Below are positions 29,731 through 40,567 of a DNA stretch of 64,000 nucleotides, in pieces. The notes under the pieces are model-generated. The model saw nothing but the letters and a program-made list of their open reading frames with translations. It was not told the DNA's origin and made no database searches. The DNA comes from Parahaliea mediterranea (GTDB lineage: Bacteria > Pseudomonadota > Gammaproteobacteria > Pseudomonadales > Halieaceae): assembly GCF_017255185.1 (NCBI RefSeq), contig NZ_JAFKCZ010000004.1, forward strand, positions 124,001 through 188,000. Direction: 5' to 3'. The translations under genes were made by a program, and so were the position numbers. Within the stretch, counting starts at the first letter, position 1, and every line of letters begins with the position of its first letter.

Positions 29731-29899
29731 CCCGACCCCGCGCAGGCGCCTTCGCGAATCGGCTGGCCGGCATTGCCGGGCGCGGCGGGTGCACTGGGGC
29801 GGCCGCAACCGGCTACAAGGAACTAAAGCCGGGCAGCAGCCTCCAATTGGCATACTTGACACAACAACCCCGGGCTGGCGGGGCGATAAGGACGACAAT

Positions 29900-30649
29900 A
29901 TGACGTTAAAACACCTGTTTACCCTGCCGGCGCTGGCATTGTGCCTGGCGGCCGCCCTGGCGCGCGCCGGCGAGCCCGTCGACAAGTCGGTGATCGACAA
30001 GCTGCGCTCGGCCATGGAAGTCCCGAGCGTCGGACTCAAGATCGACACGGTTTCCACCAGCGAAATGCCGGGCATGTACGAGGTGCAGTTCAAGGACGGG
30101 CCGTTGGTCTACGCCACCGCGGATGGCAGTTATTTCGTGGTGGGCGACCTGTTCAGCGTGGGCCCCAAGGGTTACGTCAACCTGGCGGAGCAGCGCCGCG
30201 ACAAAATGCGCCTGGAGCGCCTGGCCGGGGTGGAAAACAAGGACATGATCGTGTTCGCCGCCGAGGGCGAGACCCGGGGCCACATTACCGTGTTCACCGA
30301 TGTCACCTGTTTCTACTGCCAGAAGCTGCACAAGGAGGTTCCCGAGCTCAACAAGCGCGGCGTGGAGGTGCGCTACCTGGCCTATCCCCGGGCCGGCCTG
30401 GGTTCCCCGGGCTTCCGCCAGCTGGCCAGCGCCTGGTGTGCCGACGATCCCCAGGGCGCGCTGACCCGCCTGAAAAACCGCGAGAACGTGCCCGAGAAAG
30501 TCTGCCCGGGCAATCCCGTCGCCAGGCAGTACAAGCTCGGCCAGGAGATGGGCGTGCGCGGTACGCCGGCCATCGTCACCGAGAGCGGCCAGATGATCCC
30601 CGGCTACCAGTCGGCGGACGAATTGATGGTGTCCCTGGGGCTGGAATAG
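29900..30649 (+). CDS. dsbC: Thiol:disulfide interchange protein DsbC
   Basis: 249 residues from ATG 29900. Signal peptide of about 23 residues ending ALARA, N-terminal dimerisation domain (about 24-85), then a thioredoxin-like domain with active site CFYC (Cys137/Cys140) in VFTDVTCFYCQKLHKEV and cis-Pro in RGTPAIV. A second Cys pair (Cys176, Cys197 region) matches the structural disulfide of DsbC. Isomerises wrong disulfides in the periplasm. CFYC differs from the CGYC of E. coli. Located upstream of hom-thrC, as in pseudomonads. Confidence 0.93.
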   Translation: MTLKHLFTLPALALCLAAALARAGEPVDKSVIDKLRSAMEVPSVGLKIDTVSTSEMPGMYEVQFKDGPLVYATADGSYFVVGDLFSVGPKGYVNLAEQRRDKMRLERLAGVENKDMIVFAAEGETRGHITVFTDVTCFYCQKLHKEVPELNKRGVEVRYLAYPRAGLGSPGFRQLASAWCADDPQGALTRLKNRENVPEKVCPGNPVARQYKLGQEMGVRGTPAIVTESGQMIPGYQSADELMVSLGLE

Positions 30650-30801
30650 CCCGAATAAGCGGCCTTAATACCGCGAATTCCACTGAATCCCCCTCCGCTC
30701 CGCCGGGCGCGTTGACAGCCCCCGGTGGACTGAGTACTGTTTCCCACCTTTTTTGACAATCCCGCCGCCCGCGAGCGGCCATTCGACCGGGTTCAAACGA
30801 C

Positions 30802-31995
30802 GTGGAAAAACAGTTCCAGCGCATCCAGCGCCTGCCGCCCTATGTATTCAATATTATCGGTGACCTGAAGCAGCAGGCGCGCGCCGCGGGCGAGGACGTG
30901 ATCGACTTCGGCATGGGCAACCCCGACCAGCCCACGCCGTCGCACATCGTCGACAAGATGGTGGAGACCGCCCAGCGCGGCGATACCCACCGCTACTCCC
31001 AGTCCAAGGGCATTCCGCGCCTGCGCAAGGCCATCTGCGACTGGTATCGCCGGCGCTACGATGTGGAGCTGGACCCGGAAACCGAGGCCATTGTGACCCT
31101 GGGCTCCAAGGAGGGCCTGGCCCACCTCGCGCTGGCCACCACCGGTCCCGGCGACGCGGTGCTGGTGCCCAACCCCTCCTACCCGATCCACCCCTACGGC
31201 TTTGTGATTTCCGGCGCCGATATCCGCCACGTGCCGATGGTCGGCGAGCGGGAGTTTTTCGAGGAGCTGGAAAACGCTATCCGCAACAGCTGGCCGCGGC
31301 CCAAGATGCTGGTGCTGAACTTCCCCTCCAATCCCACCACCCACTGCGTGGAACTCGACTTTTACGAGAAGGTGGTGGCGGTGGCCCGCGAGCACGGCAT
31401 CTGGGTGGTGCAGGATTTGGCCTACGCCGACTTGTGCTTCGACGGTTACGAGGCGCCCTCGATCCTGCAAGTGGAAGGGGCGCGGGACGTGGCGGTGGAG
31501 TTCTTCACCATGTCCAAGAGCTACAACATGCCCGGCTGGCGGGTGGGTTTCTGCTGCGGCAACGCCGAGCTGGTGGGCGCCCTGGCGCGGATGAAGTCCT
31601 ACCTGGACTACGGCATGTTCACCCCGATCCAGGTGGCGGCGATCGCCGCGCTGGAGGGCGACCAGAGCTGCGTGGCGGAAATCAACGCCATGTACCGCTC
31701 GCGGCGCGACGTGCTGTGCAGCGGTCTCAATTCCGCGGGCTGGCCAGTGGAACCGCCCCGTGCCACCATGTTCGTGTGGGCGCAATTGCCCGAGTTCTAC
31801 CGCGAGATGGGGTCCCTGGAATTCAGCAAAAAGCTGTTGCAGGACGCCAAGGTGGCGGTGTCGCCGGGCGTGGGCTTCGGCGAGTACGGCGAGGGCTATG
31901 TGCGCTTCGGCCTGATCGAGAACGAGCACCGCACGCGCCAGGCGATCCGCAATATCCGTCGCATGTTCCGCCAGGACGGCGCCGTCGAGGCCTGA
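30802..31995 (+). CDS. Class I/II aminotransferase, AlaC-like
   Basis: 397 residues from GTG 30802. Fold-type I PLP enzyme: [23 protein letters not shown], and the PLP-lysine segment [18 protein letters not shown], with terminal Arg in [10 protein letters not shown]. The pattern ([29 protein letters not shown]) is that of the AlaC/YfdZ alanine-transaminase group, which commonly sits next to hom. Probably makes alanine from pyruvate with glutamate as donor. Confidence 0.85.
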   Translation: MEKQFQRIQRLPPYVFNIIGDLKQQARAAGEDVIDFGMGNPDQPTPSHIVDKMVETAQRGDTHRYSQSKGIPRLRKAICDWYRRRYDVELDPETEAIVTLGSKEGLAHLALATTGPGDAVLVPNPSYPIHPYGFVISGADIRHVPMVGEREFFEELENAIRNSWPRPKMLVLNFPSNPTTHCVELDFYEKVVAVAREHGIWVVQDLAYADLCFDGYEAPSILQVEGARDVAVEFFTMSKSYNMPGWRVGFCCGNAELVGALARMKSYLDYGMFTPIQVAAIAALEGDQSCVAEINAMYRSRRDVLCSGLNSAGWPVEPPRATMFVWAQLPEFYREMGSLEFSKKLLQDAKVAVSPGVGFGEYGEGYVRFGLIENEHRTRQAIRNIRRMFRQDGAVEA

Positions 31996-32056
31996 GGCGC
32001 GACACCGCGGGATGATCTTCGAGTGACTTCGAGCAACAACAACAGATAGGTGTAGA

Positions 32057-33364
32057 TTGAAAGCCGTCAAAGTAGGAATTTGTGGCCTGGGTACCGTGGG
32101 CGGTGGCACGTTCAACGTACTGCGCGAGAACGCGGTGGAGATCGCCGCGCGCGCCCAGGCGCCCCTGGAAATCACGCTGGTGGGCGCGCGCCGCGACAAC
32201 CCGCTGTGCGACCTCAGCGAAACACGGGTCAGCCGCGACATCTTCGAGGTGGCGCGGGACCCCGAGGTCGATATCCTGGTCGAGTTGATTGGCGGCACCA
32301 CCGTGGCCCGCGAGCTGGTGGAAACCGCGATCCGCAATGGCAAGCACATCGTCACCGCCAACAAGGCGCTGATCGCGGAGTTTGGCAACGAAATTTTCGC
32401 CCTGGCGGCGGAGCACGGCGTCGCGGTGCGCTACGAGGCCGCGGTGGCCGGGGGCATCCCCATCATCAAGGCCCTGCGCGAGGGCCTGGCCGGCAACCGC
32501 ATCGAGTGGCTGGCGGGCATCATCAACGGCACCGGCAACTTCATCCTCAGCGAGATGCGCGAGCATGGCCGCGAGTTCGCCGATGTGCTGGCCGAGGCCC
32601 AGGCCCTGGGTTACGCCGAGGCCGACCCCACCTTCGACGTGGAGGGCGTGGACGCGGCCCACAAGCTGGTGATCCTGGCCTCCATCGCCTTCGGCATTCC
32701 CCTGCAGTTCGAATCGGTTTACACCGAGGGCATCACCCGGCTCACACCCCAGGACATGGACTACGCCGAGGAGCTGGGCTACCGCATCAAGCACCTGGGC
32801 GTCGCCCGGCACGGCGCGGACGGCGTGGAGCTGCGGGTGCACCCGACCCTGATTCCCAAGGAGCGCCTGCTGGCCAACGTCAACGGCGTCAAAAACGCCG
32901 TGCTGGTGGAGGGCAGCGCCGTGGGGCCCACCCTCTATTACGGCGCCGGGGCCGGCGCCGCGCCCACTGCCTCGGCGGTGGTGGCGGACCTGGTGGATCT
33001 GGCGCGGGACATCAGCGCCAACCAGGTTAGCCGGGTACCGGCGCTGTCGGTGACGGACGACGCCCTGCGTGATTTGCCCATCGTGCCCATGGCCGACGTG
33101 GTCACGCCCTGGTACCTGCGCATGGAGGCCGAGGACAAGCCGGGGGTGCTGTCCCAGGTGGCGAGCATCCTCAGCGACCAGGGCATCAGCATCGAGGCCC
33201 TGATCCAGAAAGCCCCGGCGCCGGGCGCGACCCGGGTGCCGGTGATCCTGCTGACCAACCGCGCGGCCCAGGGCAAGGTGGACGAGGCGGCGGCGCGGAT
33301 CGAGGCGCTGGACAGCATCAGCAACAGCATTTCCCGCATCCGCGTGGAAGTGCTGGACGGTTAG
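32057..33364 (+). CDS. hom: Homoserine dehydrogenase
   Basis: 435 residues from TTG 32057. NAD(P)-binding VGICGLGTVGGGTFNVL, catalytic region NKALIAEFGNEIF, AAVAGGIPIIKALREGLAGN, GIINGTGNFILSEM, YAEADPTFDVEGVDAAHKL, and a C-terminal ACT domain (about 350-430: AEDKPGVLSQVASILSDQGI). Reduces aspartate semialdehyde to homoserine for Thr/Met. The ACT domain is the site of threonine feedback in this family. Followed 23 bp later by thrC. Confidence 0.96.
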   Translation: MKAVKVGICGLGTVGGGTFNVLRENAVEIAARAQAPLEITLVGARRDNPLCDLSETRVSRDIFEVARDPEVDILVELIGGTTVARELVETAIRNGKHIVTANKALIAEFGNEIFALAAEHGVAVRYEAAVAGGIPIIKALREGLAGNRIEWLAGIINGTGNFILSEMREHGREFADVLAEAQALGYAEADPTFDVEGVDAAHKLVILASIAFGIPLQFESVYTEGITRLTPQDMDYAEELGYRIKHLGVARHGADGVELRVHPTLIPKERLLANVNGVKNAVLVEGSAVGPTLYYGAGAGAAPTASAVVADLVDLARDISANQVSRVPALSVTDDALRDLPIVPMADVVTPWYLRMEAEDKPGVLSQVASILSDQGISIEALIQKAPAPGATRVPVILLTNRAAQGKVDEAAARIEALDSISNSISRIRVEVLDG

Positions 33365-33387
33365 GCCGTACAACACAGGAAACAGCC

Positions 33388-34785
33388 GTGAAATACATCA
33401 GCACCCGGGGGCAGGCCCCCGCACTCAGTTTCGAGGAAGTCCTGCTCACCGGGCTCGCCGCCGACGGCGGGCTCTATGTGCCGGAAACCCTGCCGACCTT
33501 CTCGGCGCAGGAAATCCGCGACATGGCCGCGCTGGACTACCCGGCGCTGGCCCAGCGCATCATCGCCCCCTTCGTGGCCGACAGCATTCCCGAGGACGAC
33601 CTGAAGGCGATCATCGTCGACACCTACGCCGCCTTCCGCCATGACGCCGTGGCGCCGCTGGTGCAGCTGGGCGCCAACCAGTGGGTGCTGGAACTGTTCC
33701 ACGGCCCGACCCTGGCGTTCAAGGATTTCGCGCTGCAACTGCTGGGCCGCCTGCTCGACTACGTACTGGAGCGGCGCCACCAGAAAGTGGTGATCATGGG
33801 CGCGACCTCCGGTGATACCGGTTCCGCGGCCATCGAGGGCTGCAAGCGCTGCAACAACATCGATATCTTTATTTTGCACCCGCACCAACGGGTGTCCGAG
33901 GTGCAGCGGCGGCAGATGACCACCGTGGTGGGCGACAACATCCACAACCTGGCGGTGCAGGGTAACTTCGACGACTGCCAGGCGATGGTCAAGGCCAGCT
34001 TCGGCGACCGCGGCTTCCTGCCCGCGGACCGCAGCCTGGTGGCGGTCAACTCGATCAACTGGGCGCGCATCATGGCCCAGATCGTGTACTACTTTTACGC
34101 GGGGGTGGCGCTGGGCGCGCCGGATCGCCGGGTGGCCTTCTCGGTGCCCACCGGCAACTTCGGCGACATCTTTGCCGGCTACCTGGCGCGCAACATGGGG
34201 CTGCCGGTGGAGCGCCTGATCATCGCCACCAACACCAACGACGTGCTGCATCGGGTGATGACCACCCACACCTACGGCCGCCAGCCGCTGGAGCACACCC
34301 TGTCGCCGAGCATGGATATCACCGTGTCCAGCAACTTCGAGCGCCTGCTGTTCGACCTCTACGATCGCGACGGCGCCGCCATTGCCGGGCTGATGCGCGA
34401 CTTCGACGCAGGTGATGTCCACTTCTCCGAGGCGGCCATGGCCCGCGCGTCGGCGCTGTTTTCCAGCCACCGGGTGTCCGACGAGGAGACCTGCGCGCAG
34501 ATCGCCGCCACCTGGGAGCGCTGCGAATACCTGCTCGATCCGCACAGCGCCATTGGCGTCAACGCAGCGCAGAGCGCCGGGCTCGATCCGGCGGTGCCGG
34601 TTGTCACCCTGGCCACGGCCCATCCAGCCAAGTTCCCCGAGGCGGTGGCGAAGGCGGGGGTCGGCGACACGCCCGGCCTGCCGTTGCACCTGCGCGACCT
34701 GTTCGAGCGCCCCGAGCGCTGCGAGGTGCTGCCCAACGACCTGGCCGCGGTGCAGGCCTTCATGGCGGATAACCTCGGCGCCTGA
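33388..34785 (+). CDS. thrC: Threonine synthase
   Basis: 465 residues from GTG 33388. MKYISTRGQAPALSFEEVLLTGLAADGGLYVPE, PLVQLG, the PLP-lysine segment GPTLAFKDFALQLLG, GATSGDTGSAAIEGC and FSVPTGNFGDIFAGY. Converts O-phosphohomoserine to threonine. Co-directional with hom in the classical hom-thrC pair. Confidence 0.96.
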   Translation: MKYISTRGQAPALSFEEVLLTGLAADGGLYVPETLPTFSAQEIRDMAALDYPALAQRIIAPFVADSIPEDDLKAIIVDTYAAFRHDAVAPLVQLGANQWVLELFHGPTLAFKDFALQLLGRLLDYVLERRHQKVVIMGATSGDTGSAAIEGCKRCNNIDIFILHPHQRVSEVQRRQMTTVVGDNIHNLAVQGNFDDCQAMVKASFGDRGFLPADRSLVAVNSINWARIMAQIVYYFYAGVALGAPDRRVAFSVPTGNFGDIFAGYLARNMGLPVERLIIATNTNDVLHRVMTTHTYGRQPLEHTLSPSMDITVSSNFERLLFDLYDRDGAAIAGLMRDFDAGDVHFSEAAMARASALFSSHRVSDEETCAQIAATWERCEYLLDPHSAIGVNAAQSAGLDPAVPVVTLATAHPAKFPEAVAKAGVGDTPGLPLHLRDLFERPERCEVLPNDLAAVQAFMADNLGA

Positions 34786-34815
34786 TGTCCGGCCCACGCG
34801 AGCACGGGGGCTGAG

Positions 34816-36555
34816 ATGGAACGGCAAATCCGTCGCCGGCGAGCCGCCGACCCGGCGCCCCTGGAAGCGGCCGGCCTGCACCCCCTGCTGGCGCGGGTCT
34901 ACCGCAACCGGGGCGCCGCCTCGGCCGAGGAGCTGGGCCTCGACCTGAAATCCCTGTTGCCCCCGACCCGGCTCACCGGCGCCGAGGAGGCGGCGGTGCT
35001 GCTCGCCGAGGCGCTGGCCGCGCGGCAGCGCATCCTGGTGGTGGGCGATTTCGACGCCGATGGCGCCACCAGCACCGCGCTGGCGGTGAGCACCCTGAGG
35101 GCCTTCGGCGCCGTCGATGTCGACTACCTGGTGCCCAACCGCTTCGACTACGGCTACGGCCTCACCCCGGAAATCGTCGACCTGGCGGCGCAGCGCGCGC
35201 CGGACCTGATCATCACCGTGGACAACGGCATCTCCAGTATCGAGGGGGTGGCGGCGGCCCGGGCGCGGGGTATTCGCACCCTGGTGACCGACCACCACCT
35301 CGCCGGCGCCGAGCTGCCCGCGGCGGAGGTGATCGTCAACCCCAACCAGCCGGACTGCGCCTTCCCCAGCAAGGCCCTGGCGGGAGTGGGGGTTATCTTC
35401 TATGTGATGATGGCCCTGCGGGCGGAGCTGCGCCGGCGCGACTGGTTCGGCGCCCGGGGCATCATTGAGCCCAATCTGGGCCAGGCCCTGGACCTGGTGG
35501 CCCTGGGCACGGTGGCCGACGTGGTGCCGCTGGATCGCAACAACCGCATCCTCGTCGACGCCGGACTCAAGCGCATTCGCGCCGGCCGCGCGCGGCCCGG
35601 CATCGCGGCGTTGCTGGAGGTGGCGGGCCGCGCCGCGCACTCCGTGGTGGCCTCGGACCTGGGCTTTGCCGCCGGGCCGCGGCTGAACGCCGCCGGCCGC
35701 CTCGACGACATGAGTATCGGTATCGAGTGCCTGCTCAGCGCCGATGCGGGCAATGCCCGCCGCATCGCCGGGGAGCTGCACCAGCTCAACCAGGACCGGC
35801 GCGCGATCGAGCAGGGCATGCAGCAGCAGGCGCTGACCATGCTGGAGTCCCTGGACCTGGACGAGGCCGGCCCGCCCATGGCGGTGACCCTCTACGAGCC
35901 GGACTGGCACCAGGGGGTGATCGGCATCCTCGCCTCGCGGGTCAAGGATCGCCTGCACCGTCCCACGATCGCCTTTGCCAATGCCGATGACGCGGGTCGC
36001 GAGATCAAGGGCTCCGCCCGCTCGATCCCCGGTATCCATATCCGCGACGTGCTCGACGCGGTGGCCACCCGCCACCCCGGCCTGATCAGCAAATTTGGTG
36101 GCCACGCCATGGCCGCGGGGCTCAGCCTGCCGCGCGAGCGCTACACGGACTTCAACACAGCCTTTGTCGAGGAAGTGGCCCGCCACGCGGGGGCGGTGGA
36201 CCTGCAGGCGGTGGTGGAGTCCGACGGCGAGCTGCGTCCGGCGGATTTCGACCTGGACACCGCGGCCACCCTGCGCTTTGCCGGCCCCTGGGGCCAGCAC
36301 TTCCCCGAGCCGGTATTCGATGGCCACTTCCGCATGGTCAGCCAGCGCCTGGTCGGTGAGCGCCACCTTAAGTTGGTGCTGGCCCTGCCGGACAGCGACA
36401 CCGTGGTCGACGCCATTGCCTTCAACATCGACCCCGCGCAGTGGCCCGATGAGTCGGTGACCACGGTCCGCGCCGCTTACCGCCTGGACGTGAACGAATT
36501 TCGCGGCCAGCGCTCGGTGCAGCTGGTGATCGAACTGCTCGAACGCGCCCCTTGA
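34816..36555 (+). CDS. recJ: Single-stranded-DNA exonuclease RecJ
   Basis: 579 residues, the usual RecJ length. DHH domain: ILVVGDFDADGATSTALAV, VDNGISSIEGV, VTDHHLAGAELP, FAAGPRLNAAGRLDDMSIGIECLLS. DHHA1 domain: GSARSIPGIHIRDVLDAVA, FGGHAMAAGLSL, then the OB-like C-terminal domain. A Mn2+/Mg2+-dependent 5'-3' exonuclease in recombination and mismatch repair. The promoter of the following cueR-like gene overlaps its last codons. Confidence 0.96.
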   Translation: MERQIRRRRAADPAPLEAAGLHPLLARVYRNRGAASAEELGLDLKSLLPPTRLTGAEEAAVLLAEALAARQRILVVGDFDADGATSTALAVSTLRAFGAVDVDYLVPNRFDYGYGLTPEIVDLAAQRAPDLIITVDNGISSIEGVAAARARGIRTLVTDHHLAGAELPAAEVIVNPNQPDCAFPSKALAGVGVIFYVMMALRAELRRRDWFGARGIIEPNLGQALDLVALGTVADVVPLDRNNRILVDAGLKRIRAGRARPGIAALLEVAGRAAHSVVASDLGFAAGPRLNAAGRLDDMSIGIECLLSADAGNARRIAGELHQLNQDRRAIEQGMQQQALTMLESLDLDEAGPPMAVTLYEPDWHQGVIGILASRVKDRLHRPTIAFANADDAGREIKGSARSIPGIHIRDVLDAVATRHPGLISKFGGHAMAAGLSLPRERYTDFNTAFVEEVARHAGAVDLQAVVESDGELRPADFDLDTAATLRFAGPWGQHFPEPVFDGHFRMVSQRLVGERHLKLVLALPDSDTVVDAIAFNIDPAQWPDESVTTVRAAYRLDVNEFRGQRSVQLVIELLERAP

Positions 36556-36582
36556 CCTTCTAGTGGCTGGAAGGTTTAAGCT
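36552..36582 (+). promoter_or_regulatory. CueR/MerR-type promoter with 19-bp spacer
   Basis: TTGACC (36552-36557) and TAAGCT (36577-36582) are separated by 19 bp, and the spacer holds the imperfect palindrome ACCTTC...GAAGGT. This is the same arrangement as the E. coli copA promoter bound by CueR. It overlaps the recJ stop codon and reads into the MerR-family gene. Confidence 0.8.
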
Positions 36583-36617
36583 TCCCGTCAGAGTCACTGG
36601 AAGGAGTGTCGCAGCCC

Positions 36618-37037
36618 ATGAATATCTCGCAAGCGGCCCGCCAGAGCGGCCTCAGCGCCAAGACCATCCGCTACTACGAGCAGATCGGCCTGGTGATCCC
36701 CGCCGCAAGGGCCGACAACGGCTACCGCCAGTACCAGGAGAGCGATCTGGAAGAGCTGCTGTTCCTGTCCCGGGCCCGGCAGGTGGGTTTCGATCTGGGT
36801 GAGTGCCGGCAGTTGCTGGAACTGCTGCGCGACCACGGCCGCCACAGCGCACACGCCCGGGAGCTGGTGCTGGAGAAGGGCCGGCAGGTCCGCCGGCGCA
36901 TCGAGGAGCTGCAGGCCATGCAGCGCCAACTGGACGACATGGCCCGTCGCTGCAACGGCGACGAGGGCCCGGAGTGCGCCATCCTCGACGACCTCTCGGG
37001 AACAACCTGTCCAGGAGCGGGGCACAAGCCACTGTAG
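36618..37037 (+). CDS. cueR: CueR-type copper-responsive MerR regulator
   Basis: 139 residues from ATG 36618. MerR HTH MNISQAARQSGLSAKTIRYYEQIGLV, dimerisation helix (about 75-108), and metal loop RCNGDEGPECAI with Cys112 and Cys120, the exact positions used by E. coli CueR to bind Cu(I). Its own promoter has the CueR-type operator, implying autoregulation. The last residues (GAGHKPL) are unlike the His/Cys tail usual in CueR, and the stop codon lies in the first unit of a palindromic repeat array, so the 3' end looks remodelled. No copper ATPase or chaperone gene is in this window. Confidence 0.88.
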   Translation: MNISQAARQSGLSAKTIRYYEQIGLVIPAARADNGYRQYQESDLEELLFLSRARQVGFDLGECRQLLELLRDHGRHSAHARELVLEKGRQVRRRIEELQAMQRQLDDMARRCNGDEGPECAILDDLSGTTCPGAGHKPL

Positions 37038-37203
37038 GGTCGAATTCATTCGACCAGCCCCCGTTTGGCGGAATAAATTCCGCCCTACAAAGGGGCACAA
37101 GCCACTGTAGGGTCGAATTCATTCGACCGACCGCCGTTTGGCGGAATAAATTCCGCCCTACAAAGGGGCGCAAGCCACTGTAGGGTCGAATTCATTCGAC
37201 CGC
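37030..37203. repeat. Array of nested palindromic repeats (3 units)
   Basis: TAGGGTCG starts at 37035, 37108 and 37181, spaced 73 bp. Units have the GGTCGAAT/ATTCGACC stem and a second stem GGCGGAAT/ATTCCGCC with AA replacing GA in the loop. The 16 bases preceding each unit (GGGGCACAAGCCACTG, with one change) are copied from the end of cueR. Confidence 0.9.
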
Positions 37204-37281
37204 CCCTCCCCGCACGAACAGTGCGAAACAGGCGCATTTTCGGTTAAAATGCGCGCCTTTTTGACAGGAGTGCCCATCGTC

Positions 37282-38380
37282 ATGGCAGAGACCAACGCCC
37301 TGCTGCAGACCCTCAAGGACATCGAGGCGCGCACCGACGTGCTTAGGGGGTATCTTTGACTTCGCCAACCGCAAGGACCGCCTCGCGGAGGTAGAGCTGG
37401 AGCTGGCCGAGCCCAGCGTGTGGGACGACCCGGACCGGGCCCAGGAGCTGGGCCGCGAGCGCGCCGCCCTGGAAGCGGTGGTCCACACCATTGAGCAGCT
37501 CGAGGCCGGCGCCGCCGATGCCGCCGACCTGCTGGAAATGGCCGCGGCGGAGGACGACGAGGATACCGTGCAGGAGGTCGCCGCCGACATCGACACCCTG
37601 GTGAAGTCCCTGGAACAGCTCGAATTCCGCCGCATGTTCAGCGGCGAGAACGACGGCAATAACGCCTTCCTCGACATCCAGGCGGGCTCCGGCGGCACCG
37701 AGGCCCAGGACTGGGCGGAGATGCTGCTGCGCATGTACCTGCGCTGGGGCGAGGCCCACGGCTTCAAGACCACCCTGGAAGAGGTGTCCGCGGGGGAGGT
37801 TGCCGGCATCAAGAGCGCCACCATCCACTTCGCCGGCGATCACGCCTTCGGCTGGCTGCGCACCGAGACCGGGGTGCACCGGCTGGTGCGCAAGTCGCCC
37901 TTCGATTCGGGCAACCGCCGGCACACCTCCTTCAGCTCGGTCTTCGTGTCACCGGAGATCGACGACAATATCGAGATCGAGGTCGACAAGTCCCAGGTGC
38001 GCGAGGATACCTACCGCGCCTCCGGGGCCGGCGGCCAGCACGTCAACAAGACCGACTCCGCGGTGCGCCTGACCCACGAGGCCAGCGGCATCGTGGTGGC
38101 CTGCCAGAGCGAGCGCTCCCAGCACCAGAACCGCGACAAGGCCTGGAAGATGCTGCGCGCCCGCCTGTACGAGCAGGAGATACTCAAGCGCAACGCGGCG
38201 AAGCAGGCCATGGAGGAGAGCAAGGCGGATATCGGCTGGGGCAGCCAGATCCGCTCCTACGTGCTCGATGACCAGCGCATCAAGGATTTGCGCACCAACG
38301 TCCAGACCAGCAATTGCCAGGCGGTGCTGGACGGCGATATCGACCCGTTTATCGAGGCATCGCTGAAAAGCGGGTTGTGA
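37282..38380 (+). CDS. prfB: Peptide chain release factor 2 (programmed +1 frameshift)
   Basis: 365 residues when translated with the +1 shift: 25 codons from ATG 37282 to CTT at 37354-37356, then in-frame TGA at 37357, with reading resuming at GAC 37358. The downstream part has the tripeptide anticodon SPF ([16 protein letters not shown]) and the catalytic GGQ ([20 protein letters not shown]), and ends EASLKSGL. Recognises UGA/UAA and autoregulates through the frameshift. Followed by lysS as in many proteobacteria, but a long repeat array lies between. Confidence 0.97.
37345..37359 (+). promoter_or_regulatory. prfB: prfB +1 programmed frameshift site
   Basis: A Shine-Dalgarno-like AGGGGG (37345-37350), TAT, then slippery CTT followed by TGA (37357-37359) and C. 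This is the universal RF2 autoregulatory signal; low RF2 favours slipping into the +1 frame. Confidence 0.97.
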
Positions 38381-38402
38381 GGGCGGGTGGTTTGCGGAGT
38401 AA

Positions 38403-38948
38403 TTCGGTCGAATGAATTCGACCCTACAGCGGGCAAGCACATCCCCCTGTAGGACCCGCAGGCCCCATGTAGGGTCGAATTCATTCGACCAAGGGAGGAC
38501 CAGCCCGCCCCATGTAGGGTCGAATTCATTCGACCAAGGACGGGCCAGCCCGCCCCATGTAGGGTCGAATTCATTCGACCAAGGACGGGCCAGCCCGCCC
38601 CATGTAGGGTCGAATTCATTCGACCAAGGACGGACCAGCCCGCCCCATGTAGGGTCGAATTCATTCGACCAAGGACGGACCAGCCCGCCCCATGTAGGGT
38701 CGAATTCATTCGACCAAGGGCGGACCAGCCCGCCCCATGTAGGGTCGAATTCATTCGACCAAGGACGGACCAGCCCGCCTCATGTAGGGTCGAATTCATT
38801 CGACCAAGGACGGACCAGCCCGCCCCATGTAGGGTCGAATTCATTCGACCAAGGACGGGCCAGCCCGCCCCAATGTAGGGTCGAATTCATTCGACCAAGG
38901 ACGGGCCAGCCCGCCCACATGTAGAGCCGAATGCATTCGGCCGATAAC
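38403..38948. repeat. 45-bp tandem array of palindromic repeat units (11 copies)
   Basis: ATGTAGGG starts at 38467, 38512, 38557, 38602, 38647, 38692, 38737, 38782 and 38827, exactly 45 bp apart, then 38873 and a degenerate copy at 38919. Each unit has only the first stem (GGTCGAAT-TC-ATTCGACC) plus linker CAAGGACGG(A/G)CCAGCCCGCCC. An inverted copy lies at about 38406-38428. The array fills the prfB-lysS gap. The unit length (multiple of three) creates meaningless repetitive open frames on both strands. Confidence 0.95.
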
Positions 38949-39035
38949 AGCGCGCCAAGCCGCGACCCTAGCAGGACAGACAACAGGCCTCCATCCGGGC
39001 CCATAACCCGGCCGGACAGACAGGAATTGGAAACT

Positions 39036-40529
<1,494 letters not shown>

Positions 40530-40567
40530 CGGCGGTCCCGCGCGGCGATAGTGTTACACTGGGCGCG

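Noticed and set aside
33361-36597. Very long open frame on the minus strand opposite thrC and recJ (over 1000 codons)
   Set aside because: Composition is Gln/His/Arg/Gly-rich with no domains. It is the antisense shadow expected opposite GC-rich genes, and thrC and recJ are certain.
37282-37359. prfB appears truncated by an early TGA
   Set aside because: The context AGGGGG-TAT-CTT-TGA-C is the standard programmed frameshift site, so the gene is intact.
38257-38924. Open frames of 15-residue repeats across the prfB-lysS gap on both strands
   Set aside because: They exist only because the 45-bp repeat unit is a multiple of three; no ribosome binding site or domain.
38467-38948. Possible CRISPR array
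   Set aside because: The whole 45-bp unit is repeated with no variable spacers, and no cas genes are present.
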